From positions 1 to 33,365 of the forward strand of contig CAZSOQ010000027.1 of assembly GCA_964608495.1 (NCBI GenBank): a stretch of 33,365 nucleotides of DNA, in the 5' to 3' direction. Positions 8,208-15,521 of the stretch are shown piece by piece (position 1 is the stretch's first letter; every line of letters starts with the position of its first letter). A model generated the notes under the pieces. The model searched no databases. It was not told the DNA's origin and saw only the letters and a list, made by a program, of their open reading frames with translations. The translations under genes were made by a program, and so were the position numbers. This stretch comes from JAKORR01 sp964608495. Its GTDB lineage: Bacteria > Armatimonadota > Zipacnadia > Zipacnadales > FEN-943.

Positions 8208-10835
8208 CTAGGGCTTCGGCGCGGAGCCCGGAGCCGCCCCCTCACTGCCCACGCAGGCCTCCGGTGGAAACCATACGGTGAAGACCGTCCCCTCCGAGGG
8301 CCCGCTCTCGACGGTGAGCTGGGCGTCGTGCTGCCTGACGATGGCCCGGCTCAGCGCCAGCCCCAGCCCCGTGCCCGTCGGCTTGCTGGTGACGAAGGCA
8401 TCGAAGATAGCCGACAGCCGTTCCTTGGGTATACCCACCCCCGTGTCGGCCACCGCTAGTGCCACGCCCCCCTTGTGTCGGCTGAGACGCAGAGTCAGGA
8501 CACCGCCTTGCGGCATGGCCTCGACGCCGTTGCGCATCAGGTTGTTGACGACCTGCCGGAACTGCATCTGATCCAGGAGCACCAGCGGCAGCCCCGGCTC
8601 GCGCTCCACGCGCACCTCGACCTTTTCGGCGAAGGGGCTGGTCCGCATCATGTCGGCCAGCTCCTCGGTCAGCGCCGCCAGGTCCGTCGGCTTCCTCACC
8701 AGCTCTCGGGGCCGGCTGAACTCCAGCAGATCATTGAGTATGCCCTCCAGCCGTTCTACCTCCTCCAGGATTATCCGGGAGTTGCGCTCGACGCGATCGG
8801 CATCGCCGGGCCACCGGACCAGGTGGCGAGCGAAGCCACCGATGGTGGACAGCGGGTTGCGGATCTCGTGGGCCACGATGGCCGCCACCTCACCGATGGC
8901 CGCGAGCTGCTTGGACCGAACCAGCTCCTGCTGCGTGCGGGCCAGTTCCTCATACGCCTCCCGCAGCTCCGCCGCGCGCTGACGCTCCCGCTCGCGAGCC
9001 CGGGCACTGTCCAGCGCCAGGGCGGCATGGTTGGCCAGGCTGGTGAGGAGGTTCACATCGTCCTCGCTGATGGGGTCGTCGGTCACGAAATTGTCCGCTA
9101 TCGCCACGCCGATAATCTTGTCGGTCACCATCAGCGGCGCGACCACAAGCTCCTCGACGCCCAGCAACTCCCTCAGCTCGGCCGGCACCCGTGGGTCCGC
9201 CGAGGCATGGGTGATATGCACCGCGCCGCCGTGGGTCACCGCCAGCATCGGCAGTCGCTCTATCTCCCGCATGGGGAAGGACATGCTGGTCACCAGCTCA
9301 CTCAGGGGCCCCCCAGCGTCCGGCGGCGACTCATCGTATTCCTCCATGAAATCCGCGATCGTCCGGTACCGGCTGGCCACCTGCGCCCAGATGCAGTAGG
9401 CCTCCTCGGCGCTGGCGGGCCCCACCGCCATCTCTCCGCGCAGCACCCCCCGCTCCTCGTCCGCCAGCAGCAGGAAGGCGCGGTTGAAGCCCAGGCCGCA
9501 CGCCCCTCCGGCCGTCATGGCTGTCAGGATGGCGTAGAGCAGCCGGGGCAGGTCGTTCGCCTCCAGCATCACCGTGGTGACCTGCTGAAGCAGCGTGCGC
9601 TCGTAGAGCTGCTGCTGCCGCAGGGTCACGTCCTCGACCGTCAACAGGACGAACTTCTCGCCCGAAGGGCTGCTGCACGGGTCCAGGCGTATGTCAACGA
9701 TGCGCTCGGGATGATCCGGCGTGGCCGCCCGGTAACCGGCCCACCGCACCGGGTCCCCCGTCTCGAAGGTGCTGCGGATGGCGGACTCGAGGCCCGCGTC
9801 CTCCATCAGCTCCCTGGGGAAGACGTCGGCCAGGTGCTTGCCGGTCACGTCCTCCACGTCCGCGGTCCTCTGCCGGTAGTACGCCGGATTGGCGTGGACG
9901 ATGGACAGGTCCTCGTCCAGGACGATCAAACGCAGCGGCAGGGCATCCAGGACGCTGGCCAGGAACTCGCGCTGCTCGTCGAGCTCGCGCATCTGGTCCT
10001 CGACCTGGCTGCGGAGCGTCGCGGCGAGCTCGGCCAGTCTCTCGGTCAGGCGCACCTGGTCGGTGATGTCGCCGAGGGCCATGTGCACGAGGGTGCGACC
10101 CCCGTGCGTGAACTTGCCCGCCGAGACCCTCACCAGGGGCCCCTTGCCGCCGCGCCCCACCAGGCGACACTCGAGGCGCATCGGGGGCTGATCCTCGCCT
10201 GCCGCCAGCAGCTCCTTCCAGCGCACTTCCGCCACCTCGGGCAGCAGGTCGGGCAGCGCCAGCCAGCGAAGCTGCCGACGCGAGTACCCCGTCAGCTCCT
10301 CCGCGGCGGCGTTCGCTTCCAGCACTTGGCCCGTGGCGCCGTCCAGCAGCAGCAGGCCCTCGCCCACGCTCTCCCACAGAAGCTGGGCCCGCTCAGCCTC
10401 CGCGCGGGCGAAGTCGGCGCTCATGGCCGCCAGCGCCTCGTGGACCCGAGCCGTCGCCCGGCCCACCTGCTCGGCCGCCACGGCCAGCACCTCGGGGTCC
10501 GTTTCGCCCAACTCGGCCAGCAAGCGCAGGAAGGCCCGAGGGAGCGCCGCAGACACCCCGGCCACTGCCTCCTGGCCGAGCCCTTCCTGAGCCAGCCGGC
10601 GAGCCATGTTGCCCAGGGCCTGATCCACCGGCTCGCCCCGCAGCACCCCCTTCAGCAGTCGCACGGTCTGCGGCGGCTCGTCTATCGCACGCAGGGCACT
10701 GATCCACCCGGCGACGACGTCCAGCCCTCCGCTGCTCAGCTCCTCGCAGAACAGAGCCGAGAGCCGCCGCCAGTGCTCGTCAACCAGGGCGGCCAGGTGC
10801 CGCAAGTGCTTCGGCGCGCTTTGGGCTGACATCAT
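8208..10835 (-). CDS. Soluble sensor histidine kinase with PAS-PAS-GAF sensory region
   Basis: 875 residues with no transmembrane segment, so sensing is cytoplasmic. Residues 1-145 form a helical N-terminal domain I do not recognise. A PAS domain lies at about 150-265 (ending GDITDQVRLTER), a coiled coil at 262-292, a second PAS at about 290-405 (ending VEDVTLRQQ), and a GAF-like domain at about 410-615. HisKA follows with His656 in IVAHEIRNPLSTIGGFARH, then a HATPase domain with N-box residues around 764-769, DTGVGIP (797-803) and GTGLGLALS. This is the NtrB/KinA-like kinase architecture. The start ATGATG directly abuts the galT stop codon (TAGATGATG), so translation is probably coupled. The signal is unknown; PAS/GAF domains commonly bind small ligands or sense redox, and the galT/glgC context hints at a metabolic cue. 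Confidence 0.93.
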   Translation of the reverse strand: MMSAQSAPKHLRHLAALVDEHWRRLSALFCEELSSGGLDVVAGWISALRAIDEPPQTVRLLKGVLRGEPVDQALGNMARRLAQEGLGQEAVAGVSAALPRAFLRLLAELGETDPEVLAVAAEQVGRATARVHEALAAMSADFARAEAERAQLLWESVGEGLLLLDGATGQVLEANAAAEELTGYSRRQLRWLALPDLLPEVAEVRWKELLAAGEDQPPMRLECRLVGRGGKGPLVRVSAGKFTHGGRTLVHMALGDITDQVRLTERLAELAATLRSQVEDQMRELDEQREFLASVLDALPLRLIVLDEDLSIVHANPAYYRQRTADVEDVTGKHLADVFPRELMEDAGLESAIRSTFETGDPVRWAGYRAATPDHPERIVDIRLDPCSSPSGEKFVLLTVEDVTLRQQQLYERTLLQQVTTVMLEANDLPRLLYAILTAMTAGGACGLGFNRAFLLLADEERGVLRGEMAVGPASAEEAYCIWAQVASRYRTIADFMEEYDESPPDAGGPLSELVTSMSFPMREIERLPMLAVTHGGAVHITHASADPRVPAELRELLGVEELVVAPLMVTDKIIGVAIADNFVTDDPISEDDVNLLTSLANHAALALDSARARERERQRAAELREAYEELARTQQELVRSKQLAAIGEVAAIVAHEIRNPLSTIGGFARHLVRWPGDADRVERNSRIILEEVERLEGILNDLLEFSRPRELVRKPTDLAALTEELADMMRTSPFAEKVEVRVEREPGLPLVLLDQMQFRQVVNNLMRNGVEAMPQGGVLTLRLSRHKGGVALAVADTGVGIPKERLSAIFDAFVTSKPTGTGLGLALSRAIVRQHDAQLTVESGPSEGTVFTVWFPPEACVGSEGAAPGSAPKP

Positions 10836-11924
10836 CTAGGTCCGGGCAGCCTCCGGCTCGGGTAATTCGCAGGCGCTCCTCAGCTCCTGGGCCGCGCGCT
10901 CGGGCTGCACCACGTTGATGTAGAAACCTGTGCCCCACTCGAAGCCCGCCATCTTGGTCAGGCGCGGAATCAGCTCTATGTGCCAGTGGTAGTCGTACTC
11001 GATCGTGCCCCAGTAGTCCGGCTTGCCCGGCCGGGCCACGGTGTTCGGCGCCGTCTGCAGAACCATGTTGTACGGGACGTTCCATCGCCTCTCCTGGTCG
11101 CCGAGCAAGGCGTAGTAGCGCCTCAGCACGTTCTGCAGGTTGTCTATGAGGGCCAGCTTCTCCTCGCCCGTGATAAGGGGGAAGTCGTGCTGGTGACGCC
11201 GCGGGTAGATGTGCACTTCGTAGGGGAATCGGGCCGCGAAGGGCACAACTGCCACAAAGTGCTCGTTCTCGGCCACCAGACGCTCCCCGCCCGGCATCTC
11301 CTGGCGGATCAGGTCGCAGAAGATGCACCGCTCGCGCTCGCTGAAGTAGTCCCGGGCTGCCCGCAGCTTGTCCTTCACCAGCTTCGGCACGATCGGAAGA
11401 GCGATGATCTGCGAGTGAGGATGGGGAAGAGAGGCCCCCGCCACCGCCCGGTAGTTGCGGAAGATCACTACGTGCCGCAGGTTCCGGTCGCGGCGCAGGT
11501 CGGCCAAGCGCTCCTCATAGGCGCCAAGAATCAGCAGGACCTGCTCGACCGGCATCTCGTACAGCAGCGCCGAGTGGTCCGGGGTCTCGATGATCACCTC
11601 GTGGGCTCCCCGGCCGCTGATCCGGTCGTACATGCCTATGCCCTGCCGCTCCAGAGGCAGGTCCACGTCGAGGGCCCTGAACTTGTTGGGCACCACGCGA
11701 AGCAGCCAGCCCGGCCCGTTGGGCTCTCCTCCGCCGGGCCGCACGGCCGAGATCTCGGGCGGGGTGACGTCCTCGTGCCTGGGGCAGAAGGGGCAGGCGC
11801 TCTCAGGCACGGCTGTCTCCTCGACCTTGCCCGACGGCCGGCCGCCTCGATTGGCTATGATGACCCAGATCCCCGTGATCGGGTCCCTGCGAAGCTCAGG
11901 AGCGAAATCCTCACTGCCGAGCAT
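10836..11924 (-). CDS. galT: Galactose-1-phosphate uridylyltransferase (GalT)
   Basis: 362 residues, typical of GalT. It exchanges UMP between UDP-glucose and galactose-1-phosphate in the Leloir pathway; some relatives are UDP-sugar or ADP-sugar transferases. Visible features are RRDPITGIWVIIA, the zinc CPFC motif (Cys44, Cys47), NKFRAL, the catalytic HPH in LPHPHSQI (His168, His170), a further CIFC (Cys200, Cys203), and DYHWHIEL (His313, His315) near the C-terminus. The ATG at 11922-11924 is preceded by GGAGGT with 9 bases spacing. It is the first gene of the leftward operon that continues through the sensor kinase and regulator to glgC. The final ~15 residues are an Ala/Glu-rich tail outside the fold. 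Confidence 0.93.
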   Translation of the reverse strand: MLGSEDFAPELRRDPITGIWVIIANRGGRPSGKVEETAVPESACPFCPRHEDVTPPEISAVRPGGGEPNGPGWLLRVVPNKFRALDVDLPLERQGIGMYDRISGRGAHEVIIETPDHSALLYEMPVEQVLLILGAYEERLADLRRDRNLRHVVIFRNYRAVAGASLPHPHSQIIALPIVPKLVKDKLRAARDYFSERERCIFCDLIRQEMPGGERLVAENEHFVAVVPFAARFPYEVHIYPRRHQHDFPLITGEEKLALIDNLQNVLRRYYALLGDQERRWNVPYNMVLQTAPNTVARPGKPDYWGTIEYDYHWHIELIPRLTKMAGFEWGTGFYINVVQPERAAQELRSACELPEPEAART

Positions 11925-12301
11925 CAGACATCAACCTCCGCGTCGGTTGCGCGTGGCTGGCTGCGCGGCCCCCTGGGTATGGCCCACCCGGGATCATCAA
12001 CCTGCCCTTCGCACCGACATGCCACGTGCCGTCCAGTCCCGCCCATCCTAGACACCACCCCACATGCCGTACGCCACCACCATCCCCGCGCGTCGTGGCC
12101 CCGGCGATATGGGGGCAAGACCTGTGCCTGTCAGGGTACCACTTCCCTGCCCTTGCGCGCGACCCCCACTAGCCGGCGCCCCAGGGCCGCCCTATCCCCC
12201 GGAGGGCCCGACGGACGCGCCGCGAGGCCGCACGGAGGGATTGCCGCGCCCCGCACGAACAGAGCCGCCAGCCCGGCCCGTCCTTACAAGGAGGATGCCC
12301 C
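11925..12301. other. Divergent intergenic region between galT and the sulfatase-superfamily gene
   Basis: This 377-base stretch holds no convincing gene. Open frames through it are extensions of antisense frames with no homology. It must carry the promoters of the leftward galT operon and of the rightward sulfatase-fold gene, but I could not find a good -35/-10 pair for either. The ribosome-binding site AAGGAGG for the rightward gene lies at its right end (about 12287-12293). The mirror GGAGGT for galT lies at its left end. Confidence 0.5.
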
Positions 12302-13729
12302 ATGAACGTGATCCTGATCATCAGCGACACCTTCCGCCGCGATCATCTGGGATGCTACGGCAACGACTGGATCCGCACCCCGAATCTCGACAAACTGGCC
12401 CGCGAGAGCTTCCTCTTCGACAACGCCTGGGTGTCCAACTTCCCGACCCTCCCGAACCGCTACGACGTGATGACGGGGCGTTACGGGTACATCGAGTACG
12501 ACTGGTCACCCTTGCCCCAGAGGGTACCGGTCCTCCAGGGCGTCCTGGGCGCGGCGGGCTACGTGACCATGATGGTCGCCGACACGCCCCATATCCTGCA
12601 GCACGGCGCCAATTTCCAGCGGGGCTTCGACGCCTTCCACTGGGTTCGGGGACAGGAAAACGACCGGTATGCCACTCAGCCGCGCGAGGTCCAGTTTCCC
12701 TGTGACCCGTCCAAGCTGCGCAACCCCGACGATACGGTGGTCCAGTACCTGCGCAACGTCGCGGGCCGCCGGCGCGAAGAGGACTACTTCCCGGCCCAGA
12801 CCATGCGCCACGCCGCCCGGTGGATCGAGGAGAACCGCGGGGAGCCCTTCTTTCTCTACGTGGACACCTTCGACCCCCACGAGCCCTGGGACCCGCCCCA
12901 GTGGTATGTGGACCTCTACGACCCGGGCTACGAGGGCGAGGAGGTCATCTACCCCGTCTACGGGCCCGCCGACTACCTCACCGCGCGCGAGCTGCGCCAC
13001 GCCCGGGCGCTCTATGCCGGTGAGTGCTCGCTGGTGGACACCTGGGTGGGCCACCTGCTGGGCCGCGTCGAGGAGCTGGGCCTCCTCGACGACACGATGA
13101 TCATCTTCACCACCGACCACGGCTTCTACATCGGCGAGCACAAGCTGACGGGGAAGGCCATCATCTGGCCCGGCGGGCACTACAACTGCCCGCTGTACAC
13201 CGAGGTCGCCCGCGTGCCTCTCATGGTCCGCATGCCCGGCCAGCGCAAGCGCAGGCGCATCCCGGCCTACGCCCAGGCCCCCGATCTGGCCCCCACCATC
13301 CTCGACTTCCTCGGCGTCGCTGCCCCGGACACCATGCAGGGCATGTCCCTGCTGCCCGTGATGGAGGGCGAGCAGCGTCGTACCCGGCCGCTGGCCATCA
13401 GCACCCCCTCCCTGGCGCACGACCCCAACGGCGGGCGCCCCAGCACGGTCACCAGCGGTGACTGGGCGCTCGTGTACCATGGCAGCCCCGACGCGCCGCT
13501 CGTCCGGCACCTGACGGCGGCCGTGGACCACGTGGAGAGGCCCGCTTCGGTGCCCTCGGGCGGAGTGCCCTTCCCGGAGCTATACAACCTCAAGGACGAC
13601 CCGGGCATGACCCGCAACCTCATCCGCAAGCATCGGGACGTCGCCGAGAAGCTGCACCGGGAGCATGTGAAGTTCCTGCAGGGCCTGGGCATGCCGGAGG
13701 AGTACCTGCGACACAGGTTAGAGCTCTAA
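12302..13729 (+). CDS. Sulfatase/alkaline-phosphatase superfamily hydrolase with Thr at the formylglycine position
   Basis: 475 residues. The ATG at 12302 has a strong AAGGAGG Shine-Dalgarno. The fold is that of type I sulfatases: MNVILIISDTFRRDHLGCYG (metal ligands Asp9 and probably Asp14), TPNLDKLA, and later IIFTTDHGFYIGEHKLTGK with the Asp-His metal pair. The sulfatase signature C/S-x-P-x-R is replaced here by Thr49-Leu-Pro-Asn-Arg53, followed by TGR. Formylglycine is made from Cys or Ser, not Thr, while Thr is the direct nucleophile in NPP-type phosphodiesterases of the same superfamily. The enzyme may therefore be a phosphohydrolase or phosphodiesterase instead of a sulfatase. There is no signal peptide. 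It stands alone, divergent from galT and convergent with the HEPN cassette. Confidence 0.85.
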   Translation: MNVILIISDTFRRDHLGCYGNDWIRTPNLDKLARESFLFDNAWVSNFPTLPNRYDVMTGRYGYIEYDWSPLPQRVPVLQGVLGAAGYVTMMVADTPHILQHGANFQRGFDAFHWVRGQENDRYATQPREVQFPCDPSKLRNPDDTVVQYLRNVAGRRREEDYFPAQTMRHAARWIEENRGEPFFLYVDTFDPHEPWDPPQWYVDLYDPGYEGEEVIYPVYGPADYLTARELRHARALYAGECSLVDTWVGHLLGRVEELGLLDDTMIIFTTDHGFYIGEHKLTGKAIIWPGGHYNCPLYTEVARVPLMVRMPGQRKRRRIPAYAQAPDLAPTILDFLGVAAPDTMQGMSLLPVMEGEQRRTRPLAISTPSLAHDPNGGRPSTVTSGDWALVYHGSPDAPLVRHLTAAVDHVERPASVPSGGVPFPELYNLKDDPGMTRNLIRKHRDVAEKLHREHVKFLQGLGMPEEYLRHRLEL

Positions 13730-13758
13730 GCGCGCAAGAGGCGGGCGGGACGTGCAGT

Positions 13759-14163
13759 TCACCTCCGCCAGTTCCTCGCGTCGCAGATAAGACGCTGCGC
13801 CCGGTCGATGGCGAAGCAAGCCTGCTCCCGGCCCAAGGACCGGGGCACGTAGTCAGCTTGGCTACGCAATCCCCTCAGCTTGGAGAGCTCATGGCCGATC
13901 AAGGGGGCCTCCGGCCACGTGGAGTTCAGAAGCGCGTTGATTAGCTTCCCATGTGCGCCCTCGTGGACCTCGCCGCCCCCGATGGTCCTCCTCTCCCGTG
14001 TTGTGATGCGGCGCTCCGCGGCGTAGGCCCTCACGGCGTGGTACGCGGCGAAGTAGGCGCGACTCACGGCGGATCGCCACCGGGCTTCGGCCAAGGGATC
14101 CCCTTGCGGCGCTTCGGCAAGCTCGTGCGCAAGCTTCAGGTAATCTTCCCACGAGAACCTCAC
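13759..14163 (-). CDS. HEPN-domain protein (candidate RNase toxin)
   Basis: 134 residues. HEPN proteins are small all-helical proteins, many of which are RNases in toxin-antitoxin and antiviral systems. The core motif is RSAVSRAYFAAYHAVRAYA with Arg35 and His42, i.e. R-x6-H, which fits the R-x4-6-H catalytic pattern described for HEPN RNases. A second block LRGLRSQADYVP matches the 'LR..R..ADY' helix common in this family, and a C-terminal helix AIDRAQRLICDAR follows. The start is a GTG at 14161-14163 overlapping the stop of the upstream gene by 4 bases (GTGA), a sign of translational coupling. It is the last gene of a three-gene cassette. RNase activity and toxicity are inferred from the family and not shown by the sequence alone. 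Confidence 0.78.
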   Translation of the reverse strand: MRFSWEDYLKLAHELAEAPQGDPLAEARWRSAVSRAYFAAYHAVRAYAAERRITTRERRTIGGGEVHEGAHGKLINALLNSTWPEAPLIGHELSKLRGLRSQADYVPRSLGREQACFAIDRAQRLICDARNWRR

Positions 14164-14624
14164 ACAAGTCGCTCCGTCAGCCTGAGTTCACACGGCGCGG
14201 CCTGCCACGCCCTAGCGCCCCAGTGGCGGGAGAGACGCTCGCTCACTTCCGACGCCTCCTGCCACGGCAGCGAGACCGGGAACTCGACACCGATGTACTC
14301 GGTGCCCTCCTCCTCGTCGCACCCAAGCGAGACGCGCGGTCGCCCGAACCCCTTGGCGTACAGCCGTGTCCACTCCAGGCCTTCGACCAGCAGTCGAAGG
14401 AACTCCGGGCTACGGGCTAGCAGTCCCCCGAGATACGGGTCGTCGTGTACGTATGCCAGGCGTCGGAGTCGATCGAGCAGGAGGTCGACGGGCGTGGGTG
14501 CAGTCCAGACGACCTCAGGCCGTTGTCTCGCTGGCGGGTCCGCGGCCACGAGGCGCGCTGAAGACCTGGCTGGGGCCGGCCATCCCCCTGCCCATCCCCT
14601 TGCTGCCGCTGACTCAGTCCCCAT
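14160..14624 (-). CDS. Unknown 154-residue protein between TIGR04255-like and HEPN genes
   Basis: I do not recognise this protein with confidence. The N-terminal ~40 residues are Ala/Pro/Arg-rich and probably disordered. Next comes a helical part (VDLLLDRLRRLAYVHDDPYL, then LLARSPEFLRLLVEGLEW), then a strand-rich acidic part (RPRVSLGCDEEEGTEYIGVEFPV) and a helix ASEVSERLSRHWGARAW. It shows no nucleotidyltransferase GS-x10-D-x-D motif, so it is not the MNT partner known for some HEPN toxins. The ATG at 14622-14624 overlaps the end of the upstream gene by 11 bases, and its own stop overlaps the HEPN start by 4 bases. That packing argues the three products act together, and this one is a candidate antitoxin or adaptor. 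The real start could be an internal codon. Confidence 0.65.
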   Translation of the reverse strand: MGTESAAARGWAGGWPAPARSSARLVAADPPARQRPEVVWTAPTPVDLLLDRLRRLAYVHDDPYLGGLLARSPEFLRLLVEGLEWTRLYAKGFGRPRVSLGCDEEEGTEYIGVEFPVSLPWQEASEVSERLSRHWGARAWQAAPCELRLTERLV

Positions 14625-15393
14625 CGTGCTCGTCCTCCTGTGACCCGCCCATCAGGCCTCGGAGTTCGTCCGTCACCAGCTCCTCGAACAACTCGTAGGC
14701 TGCTTCGTGCCCTTCGTCAAGGGCGGCCTGCATCCCGGGGAGTGGGCACGGAGGCTTGAGGCCGCGGGAGTACGAGAGCAAGAGGTAGACATGCGGCTCC
14801 GGCCGCGGCCAGCCCCTGAGCGTCACTCGCAGGTCGCCCTGACCGCGCTGCAGTTCGACCCCCGCAATGAACCCTTGTGCCTCGCCCTGGAGCCCCTGGC
14901 TTGTCTCGGGCCACAGGGCAAGCAACCGAGGGATCCGCTCCAGCGCCACACCCGCAATCTCGTTCACGTAGTCGACCGCCATGCTCGTGGCTGCTGCTGC
15001 CCCAGTCGCCTCGGCATAGGCATCCCTGAGTCGCAGGTAGGCATCCCTGAGTTGCCGCCAACCCAGGTAGCTGTGGCCCTGCTCCCGAACGTGCGCGAGC
15101 GACAGCTTGCGGGGCCGGACTGCGGCCTCCAGCTCCCCGTCGGGGGACATGAACCGCACTTCCACCTCTGCCACGAGAGCGTTCGGAGGGCCCTCCCTCT
15201 CATCCGCTGCCGGCGGGGAAGGGTTGATGGTAGCCGTGATCCTCTGACTCACAGAGGGCAGCCATTCCGCCACCCGTTCATGGATCGCCCCGAACGCTGT
15301 CAGGGGCCACTCACGCTCGTGCTCGAACTCGCTCTCAATCGCGACCTGACGCACTGTCGGGTTGCTGTAATGGAATCGGCGCGTCGGTACCAT
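14614..15393 (-). CDS. TIGR04255-like protein
   Basis: 259 residues. The overall pattern recalls the TIGR04255 family of unknown function: an N-terminal HYSNPTVRQVAIESEF block, a middle EATGAAAATSMAVDYVNEI stretch in the position of the family's 'Y.N.I' segment, and a C-terminal LDEGHEAAYELFEELVTDEL helix pair. This comes from memory of the family pattern and not from a search. The ATG at 15393 is favoured because AGGAG lies 8 bases upstream; a GTG at 15402 is the alternative. The gene is codirectional with serS, 128 bases downstream of its stop, and leads the overlapping cassette. A 21-base tandem duplication encodes LRDAYLR-LRDAYAE in its central helix. Its function is unknown; the context suggests a component of a toxin-antitoxin or defence module. 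Confidence 0.65.
   Translation of the reverse strand: MVPTRRFHYSNPTVRQVAIESEFEHEREWPLTAFGAIHERVAEWLPSVSQRITATINPSPPAADEREGPPNALVAEVEVRFMSPDGELEAAVRPRKLSLAHVREQGHSYLGWRQLRDAYLRLRDAYAEATGAAAATSMAVDYVNEIAGVALERIPRLLALWPETSQGLQGEAQGFIAGVELQRGQGDLRVTLRGWPRPEPHVYLLLSYSRGLKPPCPLPGMQAALDEGHEAAYELFEELVTDELRGLMGGSQEDEHDGD
15017..15052. repeat. 21-base tandem duplication inside the TIGR04255-like gene
   Basis: The 15-base sequence TAGGCATCCCTGAGT occurs at 15017-15031 and again at 15038-15052, a 21-base period. On the coding strand this gives the repeated heptad LRDAYLR-LRDAYAE, so the frame is preserved and one helix is lengthened by two turns. Confidence 0.7.
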
Positions 15394-15521
15394 GCCGTTC
15401 ACTCCTGGCCCTATCCTTACGGCTGCCTCGTCTCACCGCGGTTCTCTCGCCTAGCACAGAGTCCTTCCCCGCTTGGGCCGTGGACCCCGCGCCGCGTCGC
15501 GACCCGATGGCCCGCGGACAG

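Noticed and set aside
8475..10829. A 784-residue open frame antisense to the sensor kinase
   Set aside because: Composition is Arg/Gly/His/Leu-rich with no domain; it mirrors the high-GC kinase gene, which has a full domain architecture on the other strand.
10980..12305. A 441-residue open frame antisense to galT running into the intergenic region
   Set aside because: No motif; galT is unambiguous and the intergenic part reads as low-complexity sequence.
13759..14624. Interpretation of the HEPN cassette as a classical MNT-HEPN toxin-antitoxin pair
   Set aside because: Neither upstream partner shows the nucleotidyltransferase GS motif with following D-x-D.
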